Below, piece by piece: positions 1 to 7,189 of a DNA stretch of 14,161 nt. How positions within the stretch are numbered: the stretch's first letter is position 1; each line of letters starts with the position of its first letter. The stretch covers positions 1 through 14,161 of the forward strand of contig CANQHH010000014.1 in the NCBI GenBank assembly GCA_947623615.1, in the 5' to 3' direction. The stretch comes from an uncultured Clostridia bacterium. Its GTDB lineage: Bacteria; Bacillota; Clostridia; TANB77; CAG-508. The position numbers and the translations under genes were made by a program. The notes below the pieces were generated by a model. It saw only the letters and a list, made by a program, of their open reading frames with translations, did not search any database and was not told the origin of the DNA.

Positions 1-572
1 GAAGAAAGTGCAATTTCTGCCAATTCCTCTTCATTTGGATTTTCAACTAAACCACTATCTCCAAAAACAAAAATACCTTTTTCTCCATATTCACAGTCTG
101 GTACGACCATTAAGAAAAAAGCTGATACTAATTTAGTTCCTGCCGATGTTTTTAATATCTGCAATGCTGGTCTTAATGTATTTGCAGTTGAATGGCATGC
201 TCCTGACACCAAACCATCTGCATGATTTTGCTTTAGCATCATTGTTCCGAAATATATATTATCTTTTAACATTTCTTTTGCTTTTTCTAAGGTCATCCCT
301 TTTTCTTTTCTAAGCTCATAAAAAGCATTAACATACTCATCATAATTTTCTGAAGTTTCAGGAGCAATTATTTCTATATTTGAAATATCAATATTATTTT
401 TACTTGCTAATAATTTAGCTTCTTCTTTATTACCTATAAGGGTAATTTTAGCAAAACCTTCTTTAGTAACCTTTTCCGCTGCCTGCAATACTCTAACATC
501 TTCGCTTTCGGTTAGAACTATATTTTTTACATCTTGTTTTGCTCTATTTTTTATTTCATCAATAAAAGACAT
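1..572 (-). CDS. pta: Phosphate acetyltransferase (phosphotransacetylase), 5' part; gene runs off the window
   Basis: Phosphotransacetylase moves the acetyl group between CoA and phosphate in the cytoplasm. With acetate kinase it makes ATP from acetyl-CoA. The first 190 residues are visible; the family is usually about 330 residues, so the C-terminal part lies beyond position 1. Recognisable stretches are the N-terminal MSFIDEIKNRAKQ, NIVLTESEDVRVLQAA, the central DGLVSGACHSTANTLRPALQ, and VPDCEYGEKGIFVFGDSGL; all are typical of the PTA_PTB fold. The start is ATG at 572-570, with GGGAGG about five bases upstream. A near-perfect sigma-A promoter sits between it and ppdK, so pta can be transcribed separately. 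An acetate kinase gene may follow outside the window, which I cannot see. The identification is firm; malate-enzyme fusions or phosphotransbutyrylase are less likely given the motif match. Confidence 0.93.
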   Translation of the reverse strand, partial: MSFIDEIKNRAKQDVKNIVLTESEDVRVLQAAEKVTKEGFAKITLIGNKEEAKLLASKNNIDISNIEIIAPETSENYDEYVNAFYELRKEKGMTLEKAKEMLKDNIYFGTMMLKQNHADGLVSGACHSTANTLRPALQILKTSAGTKLVSAFFLMVVPDCEYGEKGIFVFGDSGLVENPNEEELAEIALS

Positions 573-601
573 CTTGACCTCCCTAAAATAAATTCCTATA
601 T

Positions 602-630
602 ATTATATAAGGATTTCTAGAAAAGTACAA
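602..630 (-). promoter_or_regulatory. Sigma-A-type promoter of pta
   Basis: On the minus strand a -35 hexamer TTGTAC (630-625) is followed by a 17-base spacer and a perfect -10 hexamer TATAAT (607-602). The predicted transcription start falls about 20-25 bases before the pta ribosome binding site. Spacing and sequence are close to the vegetative consensus. The 96-base gap also has a weak AT-only palindrome (641-657), but no clear ppdK terminator, so read-through from ppdK remains possible. Confidence 0.8.
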
Positions 631-668
631 GATGTTTTTTATAAATTGCAAATTTATTTTTTTAAACT

Positions 669-3290
669 TTATCTTGGATTTTTTATTGCTGCTTGTGAAG
701 CTGCCAAACGAGCTATTGGTACTCTAAATGGTGAACATGATACATATGTTAGTCCAACATTATGACAATATTCTACTGAGCTTGGCTCACCACCATGCTC
801 TCCGCATATTCCCAATTCAATATCTGGTCTTGTTTGTCTTCCTAATTTTGTAGCCATTTCTACTAATTTACCTACACCATTTTGATCAACTTTTTTAAAT
901 GGGTCAAATTCATATATTTTTTTAGAATAATATTCATCTAGGAATTTTCCTGCATCATCACGGCTAAATCCAAATGTCATTTGGGTTAAATCATTTGTTC
1001 CAAATGAGAAGAATTGTGCTTCTTTTGCTATTTCATCAGCTAAAAGTGCAGCTCTAGGAATTTCTATCATTGTGCCTACCATATATTCTATTTCCATATT
1101 TTCTTCTTGCATTACCTCTTTAGCAGTTTTTGTAATAATATCTTTTACATATTTTAGTTCTTTTATTTCTCCAACTAAAGGTATCATTATTTCTGGTTTT
1201 ACCTTAACACCTTCTCTTGTAACGTTTATTGCTGCTTGTATAATAGCTCTTGTTTGCATTTCTCCAATTTCTGGATATGTTATATCCAATCTGCAACCTC
1301 TATGTCCCATCATAGGGTTAAATTCATGCAATCCACTAACTATATTTTTAAGCTCTTCAAATGACATTCCCATTTCTTTTGCCAAATCATCTATTTCTTC
1401 ATCTGTATGTGGTAAAAATTCATGTAATGGTGGATCTAAAAGTCTAATTGTTACAGGTAAACCATCCATTGCTCTAAATAGTCCCTCAAAATCTCCTCTT
1501 TGCATTGGTAATAATTTGTCTAATGCTTTTCTTCTTTGTTCTTCTGTTTTTGATACTATCATCTCACGAATAGCTGAAATTCTTTCAGGTGCAAAGAACA
1601 TATGCTCTGTTCTACATAAACCTATTCCTTGTGCTCCAAAATCATGTGCCTGCTTTGCATCTTTTGGTGTATCTGCATTTGCTCTTACTTCCATTTGTCT
1701 ATAACTATCTGCCCAACCCATTAATTTTGCAAAATTTCCAGATACAGATGCATCTACAGTATCTATTTTTTCTCCATAAACTTTTCCTGTAGAACCATCT
1801 AAAGAAATCCAATCTCCTTCTCTATATACATTACCATTAACTGTAAATGTTTTTTCTTCTTCATTAACATTTACATCTCCGCAACCTGCTACACAACATG
1901 TACCCATTCCACGAGCTACTACTGCTGCATGAGATGTCATACCACCTCTTACAGTCATAACACCATGGCACACATTCATTCCATCAATATCTTCTGGAGA
2001 TGTTTCTAATCTAACTAAAATTAAATCCTTTTCACCTTGTTCATGTAATTCTACAGCTCTTTCTGCTGTAAATACTACCTTACCTGTAGCAGCTCCTGGT
2101 GATGCAGCAAGACCTGTTGTAATTGGTTCAGCTTGTTGTAATTTTAACTCATCAAAATTTGGATGCAATAATTGCTCTAATTGATTTGGTTCTATTTTTA
2201 AAACTGCTTCTTTTTCTGTTATCATTCCTTCATCTACTAGATCTACAGCTATTTTTAATGCAGCATTTGCTGTTCTCTTTCCATTTCTTGTTTGAAGGAA
2301 AAATAGTTTTCCATGCTCTATTGTAAATTCCATATCTTGCATATCTTTATAATGTCTCTCTAATTTGTTTGCATACATAATAAAGTCATCATAAGCTTGT
2401 TTATTTGTATTTTCTAATGTTGCTATTGGTTGAGGTGTTCTTACTCCTGCAACAACATCTTCTCCTTGTGCATTCATTAAATACTCACCAAATATTTTGT
2501 TTTCTCCTGTTGCTGGATTACGAGTAAATGCAACTCCAGTTCCACAGTCATCTCCCATATTTCCAAATACCATTTCTTGAACATTAACTGCTGTTCCCCA
2601 ATCACTTGGTATATCATTTAGCTTTCTATATGTTATTGCCCTTGGATTGTTCCATGATCTAAATACTGCTTCAATAGCTTGTACTAACTGTTCTGTTGGA
2701 TCACTTGGAAATTCGCATCCTTGATGTTCTAAATATATTTGCTTAAAAATTTGAACTAATTCCATTAAATCTTGTGCAGTAAGCTCTGTATCTAATTTTA
2801 CTCCTCTTTCTTCTTTCATTTTATCAATTGCATCTTCAAATAATGATTTTGGTATTTCCATAACAACATCACTATACATTTGAATAAATCTTCTATAACT
2901 ATCATAAGCAAATCTTTCATTTTTTTCTGCTAATGTTTTAACTACATTTTCATTAATTCCTAAATTTAGTATAGTATCCATCATTCCTGGCATAGATGCT
3001 CTTGCACCAGAACGAACAGAAACTAATAGTGGCTTTTCTACACTGCCAAACTTCTTTTGTGTTATATTCTCTAACTCTGATAAAGCACTAAAAATTTGTG
3101 AACGTATTTCATCAGAGATTTGTCCTTCGTCATTATAGTACTGTATACAAGCTTCTGTTGTAACAGTAAATCCTTGAGGTATTGGTAGTCCTAAATTGGT
3201 CATTTCTGCTAAGTTGGCTCCTTTTCCTCCTAACAACTCACGCATTTCTGCATTTCCCTCTTTGAATAAATATACATATTTATTACTCAT
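669..3290 (-). CDS. ppdK: Pyruvate, phosphate dikinase
   Basis: This cytoplasmic enzyme interconverts pyruvate + ATP + phosphate and phosphoenolpyruvate + AMP + pyrophosphate; in anaerobic Clostridia it often works with PPi-linked glycolysis. The length, 873 residues, matches bacterial PPDKs. Domains in order: an N-terminal ATP-grasp nucleotide-binding domain (about 1-340, with GGKGANLAEM at 21-30 and the SVRSGARASMPGMMDT loop at 91-106), the swivelling phosphohistidine domain (about 385-510) with GGMTSHAAVVARGMG and catalytic His454, and the C-terminal PEP-utiliser TIM barrel with GLCRTEHMFF, GTNDLTQMTFG and the catalytic Cys829 in GICGEHGG. All key residues are present. The start ATG at 3290 follows GGAGGTTAGT. 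Its own promoter lies upstream and pta lies downstream, an energy-metabolism neighbourhood. A PPDK regulatory protein gene is not seen nearby. Confidence 0.98.
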   Translation of the reverse strand: MSNKYVYLFKEGNAEMRELLGGKGANLAEMTNLGLPIPQGFTVTTEACIQYYNDEGQISDEIRSQIFSALSELENITQKKFGSVEKPLLVSVRSGARASMPGMMDTILNLGINENVVKTLAEKNERFAYDSYRRFIQMYSDVVMEIPKSLFEDAIDKMKEERGVKLDTELTAQDLMELVQIFKQIYLEHQGCEFPSDPTEQLVQAIEAVFRSWNNPRAITYRKLNDIPSDWGTAVNVQEMVFGNMGDDCGTGVAFTRNPATGENKIFGEYLMNAQGEDVVAGVRTPQPIATLENTNKQAYDDFIMYANKLERHYKDMQDMEFTIEHGKLFFLQTRNGKRTANAALKIAVDLVDEGMITEKEAVLKIEPNQLEQLLHPNFDELKLQQAEPITTGLAASPGAATGKVVFTAERAVELHEQGEKDLILVRLETSPEDIDGMNVCHGVMTVRGGMTSHAAVVARGMGTCCVAGCGDVNVNEEEKTFTVNGNVYREGDWISLDGSTGKVYGEKIDTVDASVSGNFAKLMGWADSYRQMEVRANADTPKDAKQAHDFGAQGIGLCRTEHMFFAPERISAIREMIVSKTEEQRRKALDKLLPMQRGDFEGLFRAMDGLPVTIRLLDPPLHEFLPHTDEEIDDLAKEMGMSFEELKNIVSGLHEFNPMMGHRGCRLDITYPEIGEMQTRAIIQAAINVTREGVKVKPEIMIPLVGEIKELKYVKDIITKTAKEVMQEENMEIEYMVGTMIEIPRAALLADEIAKEAQFFSFGTNDLTQMTFGFSRDDAGKFLDEYYSKKIYEFDPFKKVDQNGVGKLVEMATKLGRQTRPDIELGICGEHGGEPSSVEYCHNVGLTYVSCSPFRVPIARLAASQAAIKNPR

Positions 3291-3330
3291 ACTAACCTCC
3301 TTATATTCTTCCGTTTTTTATCACAAAACT

Positions 3331-3359
3331 ATTATATATATAAATTGTGAAAAAGTAAA
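3331..3359 (-). promoter_or_regulatory. Probable sigma-A promoter of ppdK
   Basis: On the minus strand TTTACT (3359-3354) lies 17 bases before a perfect TATAAT (3336-3331), about 40 bases before the ppdK start. The -35 matches consensus at four of six positions. Spaced half-sites TGTGA and TCACA also lie in the gap (3346-3350 and 3369-3373), but they are too far apart for a CRP, FNR or Rex operator. No T-run terminator is visible after the upstream gene. Confidence 0.6.
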
Positions 3360-3389
3360 TAAATTTATTCACAGTTTTAATTTTTTTAA

Positions 3390-4229
3390 TTACTTTTTTC
3401 CCCTTATCCATATAGCTATAAATCCGATTATAGCAAATACAATAAATATGCTTCCAATTACCCATTTGTTAGGTTTCTCTTTATTTTCTATATGTGTATT
3501 ATTTTCATCTATTTCATTACCATTTTCACTATTTTCTAGAATAGCTGATAACTTTTCTGCTTGTATTTTTTCCTCTTCTTCAAATTCTTGTTCTTCTTGC
3601 ATATTTCTTTTATATGCATTTATTATATATGTTTTATTTGTTATACCATCTTTAGCCTTAACATTTATTTTTATCACATTTTGACCCGTTTTCAGTTTTT
3701 CATTTCCTATAATCTGAACATTGGCATTTATATTTTCAGGTATTGCCAATATATTTAATTTTTCAATATTATTCGGAACTTCTATTTTGTATTGAGTAAT
3801 ATTCGATTCAAATGCTGGATAAAGCATAGATTCCTGTACAGCTAAATTCTCTAAATTACTATTTGCACTCTCTATATCTTCTGTTTTAGTTACATATATT
3901 TTATAGGTAGATTTCTTTGTTTTATCTTTTGACACAACCTCTATTTTTACAATATTTATTCCTTTTTTCAAATTTGAATTACCACTAATTTTAACTGTTG
4001 CATCTTTATTTTCTGGTATAGCAGTTATATCTAATTTATTAACTGATAAATCAGATACATAGTAATAATCTTTTACTTCTTTATCAAAATCTGGACTTAT
4101 TCCTTCCCTATTTATTCTCATTACACTCAAATTAGTATTATCATCACTAATTTCTTCATTTGCAAATACATAATTATTAGCAGTATAACTAATTATTACA
4201 AATATCAAAAATATTTTTATATATCTCAT
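3390..4229 (-). CDS. Membrane-anchored surface protein with two cadherin-like beta-sandwich domains
   Basis: The 279-residue product has an N-terminal signal segment (about residues 4-23), then two similar domains at about 34-116 and 125-207. Each begins with a short leader and a PxF...Y motif (SPDFDKEVKDYYY; YPAFESNITQYKI), then an AIPEN turn, a K-KGIN/KTGQN turn, and a final TYKIYV/TYIINA strand. This matches the cadherin-like beta-sandwich family (PF12733), found in many Clostridia exoproteins. A Glu/Asn-rich linker (209-254) and one transmembrane helix (about 256-275) with an IRGKK tail follow. There is no LPXTG motif, so the protein is probably membrane-held and not a sortase substrate. 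The ATG lies 12 bases after the stop of the dockerin-encoding frame, with GGAGG in the gap, so it is the last gene of the surface operon. Its role is unknown; structural support or protein-protein contact at the envelope is plausible. Confidence 0.85.
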   Translation of the reverse strand: MRYIKIFLIFVIISYTANNYVFANEEISDDNTNLSVMRINREGISPDFDKEVKDYYYVSDLSVNKLDITAIPENKDATVKISGNSNLKKGINIVKIEVVSKDKTKKSTYKIYVTKTEDIESANSNLENLAVQESMLYPAFESNITQYKIEVPNNIEKLNILAIPENINANVQIIGNEKLKTGQNVIKINVKAKDGITNKTYIINAYKRNMQEEQEFEEEEKIQAEKLSAILENSENGNEIDENNTHIENKEKPNKWVIGSIFIVFAIIGFIAIWIRGKK

Positions 4230-4241
4230 TAATTTCCTCCA

Positions 4242-5339
4242 TTATTGTTCAATAAATTGATATTCTAATATATGCCTTTGTATGATTAATAAGTCTATTG
4301 TAGAAGGACTTTTATTATTTCTATTAATATTTCCCGCTTCATAGAATAAATCTTTTAATCCATTTATTTCAAGTATATGTCTTTGTAACACTAGCAAATC
4401 TACAGTATTTATTTTCCCATCGCCATTTACATCACCGTAAATAATAACTTTATATTCCATTAAAACATCATCATCTTTTATTATTTTTATAGTACTTCCT
4501 GTTCCTATTAAATTATTATCATTTAATAGTTCATTTTTAAAGTTATATACTTGTATTTCATAATTTGTTTTTATCATATCTTTTGCATTTTTTACTTTTA
4601 CTGGAACATCACTCCAACCAGCTATTTCATTTGCTGTAACTTTTAATTGTTTATCAAATTCTAACTCTTCTTTCTCTAATTTTCTTTTTACTACTATCTC
4701 TATCTCTTTTTGTATATTTCCATCAACAGTTATAGCCATAACTTTTGTTTTTCCTACCGATACAGCATCAATTATTCCTTCTTCAGATATTCGTATAATT
4801 TCTTCATTTTGCGAACTATATTTTACTTTTTGATTACTTGCATTAGATGGTGATATTCTAGGAAGAACTGTAAATTTATCTCCCACTTGTAACATTAAAT
4901 TTTGTACATTTAATTCCATATTTTCTACAGTTGAATATATTTGCACTTCTATATTACTAGAAACATTATTTTCCCTTGATTTAACTGTAATAACAGCCTT
5001 TCCGGGATTTATTCCTGTTATATTTCCCTCACTATCAACTTTTGCAATACTACTATTACTAGAAGTAAATGTTATTCCATTTTTTTCTGCTTCCTTTGGT
5101 AATATTTCAACTTTAAGTTTTTCGGTCTCTCCTTTTTTTATCTCTTTACTATTAATACTTAAATTTATTTGTTTTATTTGTGGTTTTGGAACTGCTTTCA
5201 AATAATTTTGAAAAGCATAACCTACTATTCCATTAGATAATCTAATCTTATCCCATAATTCTCCAGATTGTCTTCCTTTAGCAATTCTTGTTACTATTTC
5301 ATTTTTTGATATTCCTGTTATAATTTCATATGAAGTCCC
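4242..5339 (-). CDS. 3' portion of the frameshifted glucosaminidase gene: SH3 remainder, two Big_2 Ig-like domains, dockerin
   Basis: This frame continues the upstream hydrolase after a one-base shift. It has no start of its own: the first candidate, TTG at 5201, has no convincing ribosome binding site. From 5339 it reads GTSYEIITGISKNEIV and then GRQSGELWDKIRL and GIVGYAFQNYL, which completes a bacterial SH3 domain. Counting from the TTG, two Big_2-type Ig-like domains follow at about 10-90 and 92-172, then a spacer module (about 178-255) and a type I dockerin (256-315). The first dockerin repeat has an intact calcium loop, DVNGDGKINTVD, followed by LLVLQRHILE. The second, NINRNNKSPSTID with LLIIQRHILE, is degenerate and one residue longer. 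Joining both frames gives 742 residues. The C-terminal dockerin suggests docking to a cohesin; such a protein is encoded two genes upstream. Confidence 0.8.
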   Translation of the reverse strand, partial: GTSYEIITGISKNEIVTRIAKGRQSGELWDKIRLSNGIVGYAFQNYLKAVPKPQIKQINLSINSKEIKKGETEKLKVEILPKEAEKNGITFTSSNSSIAKVDSEGNITGINPGKAVITVKSRENNVSSNIEVQIYSTVENMELNVQNLMLQVGDKFTVLPRISPSNASNQKVKYSSQNEEIIRISEEGIIDAVSVGKTKVMAITVDGNIQKEIEIVVKRKLEKEELEFDKQLKVTANEIAGWSDVPVKVKNAKDMIKTNYEIQVYNFKNELLNDNNLIGTGSTIKIIKDDDVLMEYKVIIYGDVNGDGKINTVDLLVLQRHILEINGLKDLFYEAGNINRNNKSPSTIDLLIIQRHILEYQFIEQ

Positions 5340-6471
5340 GTGGACCAGTTCTAATATTTAAAGTATCTGTTACATTTGCATACATCTTTGTACTATCTGT
5401 TATAAAATCACTTTCTGATATATTCGGATTATCTACAGGTATTTCAAGCATGTTGTTATATACTGGTATAATAAATGAAATACTATCATTTATTAATCCA
5501 CTTTTAGAATATCCTGTATAAATAGATTTAGACTCACTATATGGAGCTAAAACATTTGTCATATATTGATGCCAAAATAAATTTTTATTATTGCTTGCAA
5601 CATCAAATTTCTGCAAATATATACTATCTTGTCCTATATTTATATAACTAGAGCCAATAAATATAGCTCCTCCTGTTATTGCTTTACTTTTAGTATTCCA
5701 TGGTATCATGTATTTATCTTTAATTGACTGACTTGCATTTTTACCATCTTTTGCATATTTCAGCCCGTTTTTTATTGCTCCCATTGGTTCTGATGAACTT
5801 GTCGCACCTATGTTGTAAAAATTATATAATCCCTCATAGCCTTCTACTTTTCCACTTATTGAACTATGCGATAAAAAAGGACCTACCTCTTGCTTTATTC
5901 TTGATGCCAAATGATAAGCACTAACTTTTGAAGTTTGACCAGCTGATAATATAAGGTCTGAATATTTACTTTTGGTTGTTATATTTTTACCAGAACTATC
6001 TAAATATTCAACTATTTTATTATAAAACTCCGTACCATATAATATCTTTTCAATTCCATCTTTATTATTTGTTTTTTCATCATATGACAATTGTTCAAAT
6101 TGAAATAATCTCAACTCATTTAGAAAATTTCTAGGATCCATAGCATACTCAATTGCGTGTCTTGAGCAATCAACCCATCCTTTATCAACTTCAACATTAT
6201 ACTGACCTTTAGTTGTATTTTTCCAATTAGTAGAATATGATTTAGGAACTAAATTTTTTCCAAATACATTCTCATTATCAATTACATTTTTCCAGTCTAA
6301 CCCTGTGTACAGTGCTGTGAAATTCCAATTATGGTGTTTCCTTTTCAATTCCTGTAAATATGGTTTATAGCTATCTGGAAAATTGTCTATTCCTTCCTTT
6401 TTATTAACTGCTAAGACATTCACAGGAAATGTAAATAGCAATAATATTAATAATATACACACTTTTCTCAT
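5326..6471 (-). CDS. Secreted beta-N-acetylglucosaminidase (autolysin-like), 5' portion up to the frameshift
   Basis: The product should cut the glycan chains of peptidoglycan outside the membrane. The visible frame gives 381 residues: a signal peptide (1-21, with an LAV-type cleavage region), the clostridial N-terminal module (FPDSYKPYLQELKRKHHNW, LYTGLDW), and a GH73-type glucosaminidase domain with YHLASRIKQEVG (probable catalytic Glu195), GYEGLYNFYNIGA, and GGAIFIGSSYINIGQ. It then enters an SH3 domain (MYANVTDTLNIRTGP) and stops eight bases after position 5334, following four off-frame residues (RDFI). The ATG overlaps the sortase stop by four bases (ATGA) and has only a weak distal AAAGG, which indicates translational coupling. 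The catalytic part is intact, so a truncated but active enzyme could be made; it would lack the SH3, Ig-like and dockerin parts. Confidence 0.88.
   Translation of the reverse strand: MRKVCILLILLLFTFPVNVLAVNKKEGIDNFPDSYKPYLQELKRKHHNWNFTALYTGLDWKNVIDNENVFGKNLVPKSYSTNWKNTTKGQYNVEVDKGWVDCSRHAIEYAMDPRNFLNELRLFQFEQLSYDEKTNNKDGIEKILYGTEFYNKIVEYLDSSGKNITTKSKYSDLILSAGQTSKVSAYHLASRIKQEVGPFLSHSSISGKVEGYEGLYNFYNIGATSSSEPMGAIKNGLKYAKDGKNASQSIKDKYMIPWNTKSKAITGGAIFIGSSYINIGQDSIYLQKFDVASNNKNLFWHQYMTNVLAPYSESKSIYTGYSKSGLINDSISFIIPVYNNMLEIPVDNPNISESDFITDSTKMYANVTDTLNIRTGPRDFI
5328..5346 (-). other. One-base frameshift within the SH3 domain coding sequence
   Basis: On the minus strand the bases 5346-5331 read GGTCCACGGGACTTCA. 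In the upstream frame this gives G-P-R-D-F-I-stop. Dropping one base (the C at 5340) gives G-P-G-T-S-Y-E, the usual SH3 sequence after NIRTGP, and the frame then stays open to 4242. With the base removed, the combined length (2229 bases) divides by three. The site is not a homopolymer, and I see no known +1 recoding signal; CGG, the A-site codon, is rare in such AT-rich genomes. Confidence 0.85.
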
Positions 6472-7118
6472 GTTACTTCACAAGCCTTTACTACCAATCT
6501 ATTTTTTGAATAATTTACACAAGTTATAAGTGTAACTTCTCTTTTTCCTTCTGTTTCTTGAGATAATGGATTTACATTTTGAGGTTTAACTTTATATATA
6601 TCATAAATTTTATACTCCACCGCTCCATTTTTATTGTCAGTAAGTATAATTTTATCACCAATTTCTAAATCAATTAAATGATTAAACATATTCTCCTTTT
6701 TATAATTATGCCCTGCAATACAATAATTACCTATTTCATTTGCATTTGGTCCATAATATCTCGATGCACAAACCTTTAACCCTTCTTTAGTATAATTGGT
6801 TAACACATTTGTTTTAAGTTTTATTTTAGGAATTTCCAATCTACTATTAACTTCAAAACCTAGATATTTTTTTGAAACTGGTACTATCTTTATTTTTTCC
6901 TGATTTTCATCTTTTTTCATTTCTGGTTTATCAGCTATTATTAAGCTTTCATCGATGTTATAATTTATTGTTCTAAATCTACTTTCCTTATATATTCCAT
7001 AACTCATATATATTAAAATAAACAAAATACAAAGCATTATTAAAAATCTAATTCGTGATAATATTCTTTTCTGCTTTCTATTTTGCTTTTTCAATCTCCT
7101 GTTTTTCCTATTACTCAT
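6468..7118 (-). CDS. Sortase (class uncertain, D- or E-like)
   Basis: Sortases are membrane-bound transpeptidases that cut surface proteins at an LPXTG-like motif and attach them to the cell wall. The 216-residue product has a basic N-terminus, one transmembrane helix (about 22-42), and a catalytic domain starting near LEIPKIKL (94-101). The triad is clear: His137 in CIAGHNY, Cys200 in TLITC, and Arg207 in SKNRLVVKA. The length fits small single-domain sortases. The start ATG follows GAGGG seven bases upstream. It lies between a gene for a protein with an MPKTG sorting signal and the glucosaminidase gene, whose start it overlaps by four bases. This placement suggests it is a dedicated sortase for the neighbouring cohesin protein. 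The class cannot be fixed without alignment; the TLITC context and lack of class B insertions favour D or E. Confidence 0.93.
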   Translation of the reverse strand: MSNRKNRRLKKQNRKQKRILSRIRFLIMLCILFILIYMSYGIYKESRFRTINYNIDESLIIADKPEMKKDENQEKIKIVPVSKKYLGFEVNSRLEIPKIKLKTNVLTNYTKEGLKVCASRYYGPNANEIGNYCIAGHNYKKENMFNHLIDLEIGDKIILTDNKNGAVEYKIYDIYKVKPQNVNPLSQETEGKREVTLITCVNYSKNRLVVKACEVT

Positions 7119-7142
7119 TATTATCCCTCATGATAAACTATG

Positions 7143-7180
7143 TATATCATTGCTAAGGCTTCTCCCAAAGCAATGATATA
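7143..7180 (-). promoter_or_regulatory. Hairpin between the cohesin-protein and sortase genes, without a T-run
   Basis: A perfect 12-base inverted repeat (TATATCATTGCT and AGCAATGATATA on either strand) encloses a 14-base loop, which itself holds a possible GG/CC pairing. It starts about ten bases after the cohesin gene stop and ends about 25 bases before the sortase start. On the transcribed strand it is followed by CATAGTTTATC, not a T-run, so it is unlikely to be a standard terminator. It may protect the 3' end of the upstream message or partly attenuate downstream expression. Confidence 0.6.
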
Positions 7181-7189
7181 TATTTTATA

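Noticed and set aside
641..657. AT-only palindrome between ppdK and pta as a ppdK terminator
   Set aside because: A seven-base AT stem with a three-base loop and no T-run on the minus strand is too weak and easily arises by chance here.
3345..3373. TTGTGA and TTCACA half-sites upstream of ppdK as a Rex or CRP-type operator
   Set aside because: The half-sites are far more widely separated than in these operators, and the AT-rich background makes such matches frequent.
5002..5201. Independent gene starting at the TTG codon at 5201
   Set aside because: The TTG falls inside a continuous SH3 domain after the frameshift, has no convincing ribosome binding site, and the frame is open upstream to the shift at 5340.
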